DNA of 6,881 nucleotides, from NCBI GenBank assembly GCA_029574055.1, contig JAKQBQ010000058.1, positions 1 through 6,881 of the forward strand. The letters run 5' to 3'. A program made the position numbers and the translations under genes. Source of the stretch: Methanobacteriota archaeon. GTDB taxonomy: Archaea; Thermoplasmatota; Thermoplasmata; Methanomassiliicoccales; Methanomethylophilaceae. Below, in pieces: positions 1-5,052 of this stretch. The notes beneath the pieces were generated by a model. The model saw only the letters and a list, made by a program, of their open reading frames with translations. It was not told the DNA's origin and ran no database searches. Every line of letters begins with the position of its first letter. Within the stretch, counting starts at the first letter, position 1.

Positions 1-658
1 GGCCTCCTGCAGCGAACACTTTTCCCCCGTGCATCATAACGAACTTATCCGAATAACGTACGGCGAGGTTCAGATCATGGATGGTCATCACCGCAGCCAT
101 GCGGTTCCTCCGGACTATTTTCCCGACCGTTTTCATTATCATGTGCTGATTCGATATGTCGAGGCTGCTGGTAGGCTCGTCCATCAGGATGACCTCCGGC
201 TGCTGCGCCAGGGCTCTGGCTATTTGGACAAGCTGGTACTCTCCGCCGCTGATCTCATCCACGTATCTGAGGGACAGGCTGTTCAACCCCATCAGATCTA
301 TAAGGCGGCTGACAAGCTTCAGATCCTTCTCGGAGGCATCCCATTCTATGTACGGCCTCCTTCCCAAAAGGACGGCATCGAACACGGTCATTCTGGACAC
401 CTCCCCCCTTTGAGGGACGTACCCCATCTGTTTGGCCGCCTCCCTTCTGTTGATCTTGTGGATATCCACGCCTTCCACCATCACGCTTCCGCCTTTAGGT
501 TCAAGCACTTTGTTCAGGCACTTCAGGAGAGTGGTCTTCCCCACCCCGTTCGGCCCCAGAAGCGTCAGGACCTCGCCCCGTTCGACGCTGAAGGAAACAT
601 CATCAAGCGTAGGATCGCTGTTGTAAGAGAATTCTATCCCGTTCACTTCCAGCAGCAT
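1..658 (-). CDS. FecE/BtuD-type ABC transporter ATPase (3' end missing)
   Basis: ATP-hydrolysing subunit of a metal-chelate, siderophore or cobalamin importer; it acts on the cytoplasmic face, bound to the permease encoded just upstream. The gene runs off the left edge after 219 codons (the family is usually about 250-260 aa), so only the C-terminal part is missing. All nucleotide-binding motifs are visible by translating the minus strand: A-loop Tyr in FSYNSDPTL, Walker A GPNGVGKT (35-42), Q-loop Gln83 in GYVPQR, signature ISGGE (136-140), Walker B VILMDEPT ending in D160-E161-P-T, and H-loop His194 in MTIHDLN. The ATG (658-656) overlaps the permease stop as TGATG, and a perfect AAGGAGGT sits 7 nt upstream, indicating translational coupling. 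An in-frame GTG lies directly before the ATG, but the spacing suits the ATG. The substrate cannot be read from the ATPase. The assignment to the FecCD-associated class is firm. Confidence 0.95.
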   Translation of the reverse strand, partial: MLLEVNGIEFSYNSDPTLDDVSFSVERGEVLTLLGPNGVGKTTLLKCLNKVLEPKGGSVMVEGVDIHKINRREAAKQMGYVPQRGEVSRMTVFDAVLLGRRPYIEWDASEKDLKLVSRLIDLMGLNSLSLRYVDEISGGEYQLVQIARALAQQPEVILMDEPTSSLDISNQHMIMKTVGKIVRRNRMAAVMTIHDLNLAVRYSDKFVMMHGGKVFAAGG

Positions 659-1782
659 CACCTGTACCTCCTTATCAACAGGTAAATGAACAGCGGGCCG
701 CCGAGCATGGATGTCACTATTCCAACCGGGAGGACCATCGGGTGAATTATGTTCATGCCGACAATATCAGACACAAGCATTATCAGAGCGCCGATGATTA
801 TCGCCGCCGGTATCAAATATCGATGGTCGCCGCCTATGATCATGCGGGCTATGTGCGGACCCAGCAGACCGATGAACGCTATTATCCCGAAGAACGAGAC
901 TATGACCGAGGATATGACCACGGAAAGCACCATCCCTATGGTCCTTTCTCTTTCGGTGTTTATTCCTAATCCTTTCGCGGTCTCTTCCCCGGAGTCCATG
1001 GCATTGTAGTCCCAGCGGCGGTAAATGAAGTAGAGGGCGATGGGCAGCAGGACAGCGAACACGATGAGATTCCACTCCCAAGTAGCCCTCCCCATATCCC
1101 CGAACGTCCACGATATGATGTTCGCAAGCTGCATCTGGGATGCCAAATACTGCATCAGCGACAGGCCGGCGGTGAAGATAGCGCTGATCGCGATCCCTGC
1201 CAGTATCATCGTCTCCGCGCTTATCCTCGTGATCTTGGTGAGCAATAATATGATGGCGGTCGCCAAAAGGCTGAACAGGAATGCGCAGATGGTCACAATA
1301 TACGGGTTCTCTACAGATATCTCCGATGTGACCATGGATCCCGCCTGCAGGATCACTATCGCAAAGGATGCGCCGAACGCCGCGGCGCTGGACAGGCCGA
1401 GGGTGTACGGCGAGGCAAGAGGGTTGCGCAGGATGCACTGCATGACCACTCCCGCAACAGCGAGTCCCGCACCCACAAGCAAGCATGCGATGATCCGGAC
1501 CATCCTCGCATCCCAGACGACACCCCCCTGCCCGTCCGTGTCCAGTGTGAAAATGTATCTGATGACGTCTAAGAACGGTATGTCGATGGAACCGAGGTTC
1601 GCCGCTATGATGACGACGGTCACCAGAACGGCAACGCAGAGCAGAAGGAACCAGGATTTTTTCTTTACGTAAGACCGGTACTCCTTGAACGTCGAAGAGG
1701 CGCCTTCGCTATCCTCCGGATGAAGATCGTACATCTCGTCCGTATCCGGGTCAACTATCGTCCTGTCGTGCGCTTGTATCAC
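658..1782 (-). CDS. FecCD/BtuC-family ABC transporter permease
   Basis: Membrane subunit that forms the translocation channel for an iron-chelate, heme, cobalamin or similar metal complex. The 374-aa product has a hydrophilic, acidic N-terminus of about 42 residues and then roughly ten hydrophobic segments. Family motifs are clear: RNPLASPYTLGLSSAAAFGA (119-138), the ATPase-coupling stretch IGLLGPHIARMIIGGDHR (304-321), and the ending LPVGIVTSMLGGP (351-363). The N-terminal tail is longer than in BtuC. The start is uncertain. The GTG at 1782 has no Shine-Dalgarno upstream, and an in-frame TAA lies two codons before it. It could be leaderless, because a TTTTTTAAT element lies about 20 nt upstream. 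The next candidate is the ATG of Met17 (1734). The gene follows the binding-protein gene after 41 bp and overlaps the ATPase by 1 nt. Subunit identity is secure; the substrate is unknown. Confidence 0.93.
   Translation of the reverse strand: MIQAHDRTIVDPDTDEMYDLHPEDSEGASSTFKEYRSYVKKKSWFLLLCVAVLVTVVIIAANLGSIDIPFLDVIRYIFTLDTDGQGGVVWDARMVRIIACLLVGAGLAVAGVVMQCILRNPLASPYTLGLSSAAAFGASFAIVILQAGSMVTSEISVENPYIVTICAFLFSLLATAIILLLTKITRISAETMILAGIAISAIFTAGLSLMQYLASQMQLANIISWTFGDMGRATWEWNLIVFAVLLPIALYFIYRRWDYNAMDSGEETAKGLGINTERERTIGMVLSVVISSVIVSFFGIIAFIGLLGPHIARMIIGGDHRYLIPAAIIIGALIMLVSDIVGMNIIHPMVLPVGIVTSMLGGPLFIYLLIRRYR
666..673 (-). promoter_or_regulatory. Shine-Dalgarno site of the ABC ATPase gene
   Basis: The minus strand reads AAGGAGGT inside the last codons of the permease gene, 7 nt before the ATPase ATG. 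It is complementary to the usual archaeal 16S rRNA 3' end and is the strongest ribosome binding site in the window. It decides the ATPase start and supports coupled translation of the two subunits. Confidence 0.8.
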
Positions 1783-1795
1783 CTTTTATGAAATG

Positions 1796-1808
1796 AAATT
1801 AAAAAAGT
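1796..1808 (-). terminator. T-tract between binding protein and permease (terminator and/or promoter element)
   Basis: On the minus strand, AAACTTTTTTAATTT lies just after the binding-protein stop codon and about 15-25 nt before the permease GTG. A run of six T is typical of archaeal transcription ends, and TTTTTTAAT could equally be a TATA-like element for a leaderless permease transcript. No hairpin was seen. If it terminates partially, binding protein would be made in excess over permease, as is common for such importers (inference). Confidence 0.35.
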
Positions 1809-1823
1809 TTGAGTAGAAGCGGT

Positions 1824-2900
1824 TTAAAGAGGAACCGGTCCGCATCCTCCGCCCGTCTGCGCGTTCGCAAGATCCGAGTACGTAACGTCTGTTCCGGGAT
1901 AGAACAGCTGTATTATATCGTCGGCCTTGTCCTTGAATTCCCAGTCGAGCTCGCCGGAATGCACGACGCTTGCAACGTAGTAGACGTTGATGAGCTGGTT
2001 GAGCCAGTTGGTTCCCCAGTCTTTGTAGACCATTGTCTTATGCACATTCCAGTCGGCAATGGCATCAACGGCGGAAAGGATCCCCATGTTGTCATTAATG
2101 TATTTCAAACACGAGGTCAAAGACGTTCCGTCGATGAAGATCATCTGCGGGTTCTTGCTGACGAGCGTCTCAATGTCCGTTAAGTAAGGCTGCTTGCCGC
2201 TGACGGATGGGTACACATTCTCTACCTTCGAATATATGAACGGAAGGTAGTCGCCGGAGGTCTTCAGGAATGTGCCGGGTCCGAAGAACATCATTCCGCA
2301 GGAATACGCGGTGAGCCCCTCTACGGGTTCGACGTTGTCTGTTATGTCGCCTATCATCGACTTTATCCCATCGACTATCTTCTGCGCCCTTTCCTCTTCC
2401 CCTAACAGCTTTCCGAGCTGTATGATCTGATTGAACATGATATCAGAATCAAACTCGACATCCGCGTTTATTGCAAACACAGGTACACCGTACTTCCGCT
2501 GCTCGTTGTTAAGATCTGAGATGCTGACAGTGGACGATATTATTATATCCGGCTCTGCGGCAATGACCTGCTCGGCATCGTTAGGGTCTACAACAGGCAG
2601 GCCCTGCAGAAGGCCGCTTAACACGAAGGTATGCGTCCTGTTCTTGTCGGTGAAGCTCTCGTTGATGTCAATGTACTGAACCTTGTTGACAGCTTCGAAG
2701 AACGATACCAGCTGTAATGAGCATGATTTTATGCAAAGTATCGAGTCGATCTCATCCGGAATGACCACTTCTCTCCCTCTCGCATCGGTGATGGTGTCTC
2801 CGTCGACACTGTTGCCGCGCGTCGCAACATACGCGATCCCAATGCCGGCCAGAACAATGATCACCACTGCAACGACGGCGATTATCTTGTTATTGTTCAT
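1824..2900 (-). CDS. FecB/BtuF-like ABC transporter substrate-binding protein
   Basis: Extracytoplasmic binding protein of the FecB/BtuF class (Peripla_BP_2 fold), delivering a metal complex to the permease. From the ATG at 2900 it is 358 aa. A hydrophobic segment at about 5-27 looks like an uncleaved membrane anchor or signal; no lipobox Cys follows it. Family hallmarks are ITDARGREVVIPDEI at the start of the mature part, AEQVIAAEPDIIIS in the first lobe, KYGVPVFAIN, LGKLLGEEERAQKIV in the linker helix, and DWGTNWLNQLINVYYVASVVH near the C-terminus. An upstream in-frame TTG (2918) would add six residues. I prefer the ATG because GGAG lies 12 nt before it and the TTG has no binding site. The C-terminus is extended to AQTGGGCGPVPL, which is unusual. 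It is the first gene of the importer operon. Ligand unknown: iron chelate, cobalamin or nickel complex are all possible. Confidence 0.9.
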   Translation of the reverse strand: MNNNKIIAVVAVVIIVLAGIGIAYVATRGNSVDGDTITDARGREVVIPDEIDSILCIKSCSLQLVSFFEAVNKVQYIDINESFTDKNRTHTFVLSGLLQGLPVVDPNDAEQVIAAEPDIIISSTVSISDLNNEQRKYGVPVFAINADVEFDSDIMFNQIIQLGKLLGEEERAQKIVDGIKSMIGDITDNVEPVEGLTAYSCGMMFFGPGTFLKTSGDYLPFIYSKVENVYPSVSGKQPYLTDIETLVSKNPQMIFIDGTSLTSCLKYINDNMGILSAVDAIADWNVHKTMVYKDWGTNWLNQLINVYYVASVVHSGELDWEFKDKADDIIQLFYPGTDVTYSDLANAQTGGGCGPVPL

Positions 2901-2918
2901 TTTACTTTTCAACTCCAA

Positions 2919-2936
2919 GTATTACTAAGGTAACAC
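2919..2936. promoter_or_regulatory. Inverted repeat, candidate operator of the ABC importer
   Basis: The plus strand reads GTATTAC-TAAG-GTAACAC, a 7-4-7 inverted repeat with one mismatch between arms. It lies 19-36 nt upstream of the binding-protein ATG, just downstream of a TATA-like box and over the expected transcription start. That is a position from which a bound protein would block transcription. The cognate regulator is unknown; NikR or a DtxR/MntR-type repressor are candidates. Confidence 0.45.
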
Positions 2937-2954
2937 CATATTGAAAATCGTGCT

Positions 2955-2962
2955 ACTTAATA
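2955..2962 (-). promoter_or_regulatory. TATA-like box of the ABC importer operon
   Basis: The minus strand reads GAAG-TATTAAGT. The AT-rich core is about 25 nt upstream of the inverted repeat at 2919-2936, which would place the transcription start near 2933 and give a leader of about 33 nt before the ATG at 2900. Confidence 0.4.
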
Positions 2963-3040
2963 CTTCACATGCGCTTCAAGGAGTTTGAACAAGCGATCGT
3001 ATAGGACAGATATGAATAATACAGAAAAGGAAGAGATAAT

Positions 3041-3060
3041 AAAAAACCGAAAGAGGTTTA
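3041..3060 (-). terminator. Likely terminator of the satP-like gene
   Basis: The minus strand has a short stem AAACC-TCTTTC-GGTTT running into a run of six T, followed by further T-rich sequence (to about 3020). It begins about 10 nt after the stop codon. The T-run is the archaeal-type signal; the stem is only 5 bp. It separates this gene from the ABC importer downstream. Confidence 0.5.
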
Positions 3061-3069
3061 GAGGGTTTT

Positions 3070-3651
3070 TCAACCTAAGGGCAATATCTTCCTTCCGTAT
3101 TGTTCGTTCAGAACTTCTCCGAAAGCAGTATACATTGCGGTTCCACCACATAGCACCCCTACGACGCCTGCAACGTACGCGATCTCCGCTATTCCGCTAG
3201 CCTGTCTTATCGCAACGACAAAGAACAGGATCGTCAGTGTAAGGAAGACCATTTGCAACGCGCGCGGTGAGGACTTGAGCGTCCCTATGAACAGGAACAG
3301 CGTCAGGACTCCCCAGATCGCGAAGTACGCGCCTAGTGAGAAAGCCTCTGATGGTACTCCGAGAGAACCGTTGAAATTGCCGGCGTGTATCAGCACGAAC
3401 GTGAGCCAGAACAGACCGTATGAGGTGAATGCTGTGGCTCCGAACGTGTTGCCCTTCTTGAATTCGAAAATTCCGGCGATCACTTGTGCTATACCACCGT
3501 AGAATATCCCCATCGAAAGGATGGTTGAATCTAAGGCGAACAACCCCAGGTTGTGTATCGACAACAGGACCGTCGTCATTCCGAATGCTAATAGTCCAAG
3601 CCCTGCGGGATTGGCTATCTTCTCGATATATGGTGATTCGTTATCAGCCAT
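3070..3651 (-). CDS. satP: SatP/YaaH (GPR1/FUN34) family acetate/succinate transporter
   Basis: Small membrane protein of the acetate uptake transporter family, expected to move acetate or succinate with protons across the cytoplasmic membrane. It is 193 aa, the usual family length, with six hydrophobic segments. The family signature NPAGLGLLAFGMTT is at 14-27. The conserved FEFKKGNTFGATAFTSYGLFWLT region is at 62-84, and the typical ending NEQYGRKILPLG is intact. The ATG start is supported by its match to family N-termini. There is no Shine-Dalgarno, but TTTAAATA is centred about 25 nt upstream, so the mRNA is probably leaderless. It stands alone: a probable terminator follows it, and its promoter lies in the gap after the ZIP gene. 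In a methanogen, acetate would serve as a carbon source for acetyl-CoA (inference). Acetate versus other short acids cannot be decided from sequence. Confidence 0.93.
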   Translation of the reverse strand: MADNESPYIEKIANPAGLGLLAFGMTTVLLSIHNLGLFALDSTILSMGIFYGGIAQVIAGIFEFKKGNTFGATAFTSYGLFWLTFVLIHAGNFNGSLGVPSEAFSLGAYFAIWGVLTLFLFIGTLKSSPRALQMVFLTLTILFFVVAIRQASGIAEIAYVAGVVGVLCGGTAMYTAFGEVLNEQYGRKILPLG

Positions 3652-3670
3652 GGGTGTTCAATCTGCTTGA

Positions 3671-3680
3671 TGTATTTAAA
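3671..3680 (-). promoter_or_regulatory. TATA box of the satP-like gene
   Basis: The minus strand reads TTTAAATACA, with its core about 25 nt upstream of the ATG at 3651. That is the archaeal spacing that puts transcription start at or next to the start codon. Confidence 0.6.
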
Positions 3681-3684
3681 GCTG

Positions 3685-3723
3685 TACGTTATCGACTACG
3701 TCAAATGTCGAATGAATAACGTA
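3685..3723. repeat. Nested inverted repeat upstream of the satP-like promoter
   Basis: A perfect 8-bp inverted repeat, TACGTTAT (3685-3692) and ATAACGTA (3716-3723), encloses a second pair, TCGAC (3692-3696) and GTCGA (3707-3711). It lies just upstream of the satP-like TATA box and just after the ZIP stop codon. It may be an operator or activator site for the satP-like gene. As RNA it would be a bulged hairpin at the ZIP transcript end, but no T-run follows, so a terminator role is less likely. Confidence 0.45.
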
Positions 3724-3733
3724 TGCCAAATCA

Positions 3734-4516
3734 TCACACATGGGAGTGGGGACCCATGAGCAGAACGACGCACACGATGACCAGCAATCCGAGGATCATG
3801 AACGCCAGGGATCTGACCTCCATGCTCTTCCTGTGGAACGCCTCGGGTATCATATGCAGCATCGTAACGAACATGAACACTCCGGCGGAGAACGCGAAGG
3901 CCAGACCGGCAATGCTGCTTTCTATTCCCCCCAATAGGAAGTACGATGCCAAGGCCGCTACGGGAGTGATGAGGCAGAATGTCGTAAGATACGCGATCGA
4001 TCTCTTCCTCCTGCCTGCAAGCAGGAAGGTGGAGGAAAGCGAGAATACCTCCGCGGCCTTGTGGAGGCATAAAGCGGCCAGCATCATGAATCCGACCTCT
4101 TCCCCTACTATAAAGGCCGTTGCCAGCGCCAGACCGTCGAAGCATGCGTGTATGGACAGTCCGACGAATGCCGAGACGGATGTTACCTCATGGGAATGGT
4201 GGTCCATGCACTCTTCGCAGCCGCACTCCGACTTTCTGAAATGCTTCAGAACGAAATCCACAATGAACATTATCATGAAACCGGCGAACGCCAGATACAT
4301 CACGTACATGACATCGAACCCGTTCGCCTCGCTCTCCTCCACCGCCTCAGGCATCAGGATGAGGAACAATATGCCGAGGAACACCCCGGCGCTGAAAGCG
4401 ATCATCAGGTGCTTCTGCCTGTCCGTTGTCTTGAATGTCATCGGAAGGAATGCTCCGACAAAAGACACCACCAATATGATGGCGGTGCAGATCAGGAAGA
4501 AGACCGTATCGTCCAT
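3734..4516 (-). CDS. ZIP-family divalent metal transporter
   Basis: Membrane transporter that brings divalent metal (zinc, iron, manganese, possibly nickel or cobalt) into the cytoplasm. It has 260 aa and about eight hydrophobic segments. The two metal-binding helices are recognisable: SIHACFDGLALATAF with His123 and Asp127 (TM4), and CLHKAAEVFSLSS with His152 and Glu156 (TM5). The N- and C-terminal halves carry similar AGVFLGILFLILMPEA (43-58) and AGVFMFVTMLHMIPEA (211-226). A Cys/His-rich loop, with C98, C100, C103, H106, H107 and H109, lies between TM3 and TM4, as in many ZIPs, and the protein ends GPHSHV. The ATG at 4516 has no Shine-Dalgarno, but a TATA-like box sits about 25 nt upstream, suggesting a leaderless mRNA. 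It is divergent from nikR, so nickel-linked control and perhaps nickel transport are plausible, though the metal is not shown by sequence. Confidence 0.92.
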   Translation of the reverse strand: MDDTVFFLICTAIILVVSFVGAFLPMTFKTTDRQKHLMIAFSAGVFLGILFLILMPEAVEESEANGFDVMYVMYLAFAGFMIMFIVDFVLKHFRKSECGCEECMDHHSHEVTSVSAFVGLSIHACFDGLALATAFIVGEEVGFMMLAALCLHKAAEVFSLSSTFLLAGRRKRSIAYLTTFCLITPVAALASYFLLGGIESSIAGLAFAFSAGVFMFVTMLHMIPEAFHRKSMEVRSLAFMILGLLVIVCVVLLMGPHSHV

Positions 4517-4535
4517 GATGCAAAGACGATGAGAG

Positions 4536-4545
4536 ATTATTAAAT
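4536..4545 (-). promoter_or_regulatory. TATA-like box of the ZIP gene
   Basis: The minus strand reads TTTAATAATC with its centre about 25 nt before the ZIP ATG. Together with the lack of a Shine-Dalgarno sequence this fits a leaderless transcript. Confidence 0.55.
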
Positions 4546-4554
4546 GATTATGGT

Positions 4555-4569
4555 AAAGTTATTAACTTT
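4555..4569. promoter_or_regulatory. 15-bp palindrome in the ZIP-nikR intergenic region, candidate NikR operator
   Basis: AAAGTTA-T-TAACTTT is a perfect odd palindrome between the two divergent promoters, just upstream of the ZIP TATA box and of the probable nikR TATA box. NikR regulators commonly control their own or adjacent metal genes, so this is the first place to look for its site. It does not resemble the E. coli NikR half-site GTATGA. Confidence 0.5.
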
Positions 4570-4572
4570 GTC

Positions 4573-4583
4573 CGCTTTATCAT
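4573..4583 (+). promoter_or_regulatory. Probable TATA region of nikR
   Basis: CGCTTTATCAT contains TTTAT about 28 nt before the preferred ATG and about 20 nt before the alternative GTG. A nearly identical CGCTTATCAT lies upstream of the acidic-protein gene (5022-5031). The exact transcription start is unclear. Confidence 0.35.
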
Positions 4584-4595
4584 CACTTTGTTAAT

Positions 4596-4601
4596 AAGGT
4601 G
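4596..4601 (+). promoter_or_regulatory. Shine-Dalgarno site deciding the nikR start
   Basis: AAGGTG lies 6 nt before the ATG at 4608. The in-frame GTG at 4599 is part of this motif, so it is probably not the initiator if the transcript has a leader. Confidence 0.5.
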
Positions 4602-4607
4602 CATGAA

Positions 4608-4991
4608 ATGGGGATCGTAAGCATATCTTTGAACGATGAGAGCATCGAAGCCTTGGACGACATACAGAAGAAGTTCGGCCTCAAAGGGAGGAGCGAGGCG
4701 GTAAGGAGGGCGATCAACGCTGCGAAAGCGGAGGCTCAGATGATCGAGGAGATGGAGGGGGAGGTGGAAGGCATCCTCATAATAGTGAAGAAGGACCACA
4801 GCGACCCATGGATGAACATGATACAGGCAAAGCACGAGAACGAGATAAAGACCCAACTCCACTCTCATTTGAGGGACCACAAGTGCCTGGAGGTCATGGT
4901 GATCTCCAGCGAGGCCGGGAAATTGTCGTCGATGCTGATGGAGATACACTCCACCGGGAAAGCTGACTACGTCACATTCGTAAAGAGTTAA
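4608..4991 (+). CDS. nikR: NikR-family nickel-responsive transcriptional regulator
   Basis: DNA-binding protein that senses Ni(II) and usually represses nickel uptake genes. It is 127 aa from the ATG at 4608 (130 from an in-frame GTG at 4599). An N-terminal ribbon-helix-helix domain, VSISLNDESIEALDDIQKKFGLKGRSEAVRRAI (4-36), is followed by an ACT-like metal domain. That domain holds His85-x-His87-x5-Cys93 in LHSHLRDHKCLE and an upstream His76, matching the E. coli nickel ligands His76, His87, His89 and Cys95. The His76-to-HxH distance is 9 residues rather than 11, so this loop is two residues shorter. In the DNA-contacting strand, the Arg3, Thr5 and Thr7 of E. coli NikR are Ile3, Ser5 and Ser7, so the operator probably differs from GTATGA. 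It is divergent from the ZIP gene, and the palindrome between them suggests control of both. Identity is strong; nickel specificity is inferred from the ligand set. Confidence 0.9.
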   Translation: MGIVSISLNDESIEALDDIQKKFGLKGRSEAVRRAINAAKAEAQMIEEMEGEVEGILIIVKKDHSDPWMNMIQAKHENEIKTQLHSHLRDHKCLEVMVISSEAGKLSSMLMEIHSTGKADYVTFVKS

Positions 4992-5007
4992 GGTGCGACT
5001 ATAACTT

Positions 5008-5017
5008 TTAATATTAA
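5008..5017 (+). promoter_or_regulatory. AT-rich TATA-like element before the acidic-protein gene
   Basis: TTAATATTAA, within a longer TTTTAATATTAAT stretch, lies about 40 nt before the GTG start, giving a predicted transcription start near 5036. An alternative is the CTTATCATATATT stretch (5024-5036), which would give a leaderless mRNA. No terminator was seen between nikR and this point, so read-through from nikR is also possible. Confidence 0.35.
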
Positions 5018-5020
5018 TCA

Positions 5021-5052
5021 ACGCTTATCATATATTCGGATGGGATAAGCGT
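5021..5052. promoter_or_regulatory. 9-bp inverted repeat overlapping the start codon of the acidic-protein gene
   Basis: ACGCTTATC (5021-5029) and GATAAGCGT (5044-5052) are perfectly complementary arms around a 14-nt centre. The right arm includes the first two bases of the GTG start. As DNA it would be an operator over the transcription start; as RNA, in a transcript that begins upstream such as read-through from nikR, it would form a hairpin hiding the start codon. Confidence 0.6.

Noticed and set aside
29..685. Plus-strand reading frame of 218 codons at the left edge
   Set aside because: The opposite strand encodes an ABC ATPase with every nucleotide-binding motif in order, so this is an antisense shadow.
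767..1486. Minus-strand reading frame of 239 codons inside the permease gene
   Set aside because: It is in another frame of a gene with strong FecCD motifs; the product is rich in His, Arg and Asp as expected of a frame-shifted shadow.
2937..3069. Small coding region between the binding-protein and satP-like genes
   Set aside because: The gap is explained by a terminator and a promoter; short frames here have no ribosome binding site and overlap the end of the satP-like gene.
3723..4532. Long plus-strand reading frame (269 codons) opposite the ZIP gene
   Set aside because: It is antisense to a gene with clear ZIP motifs, its product is low-complexity and rich in Met/Asn/Thr without a recognisable fold, and it has no ribosome binding site.
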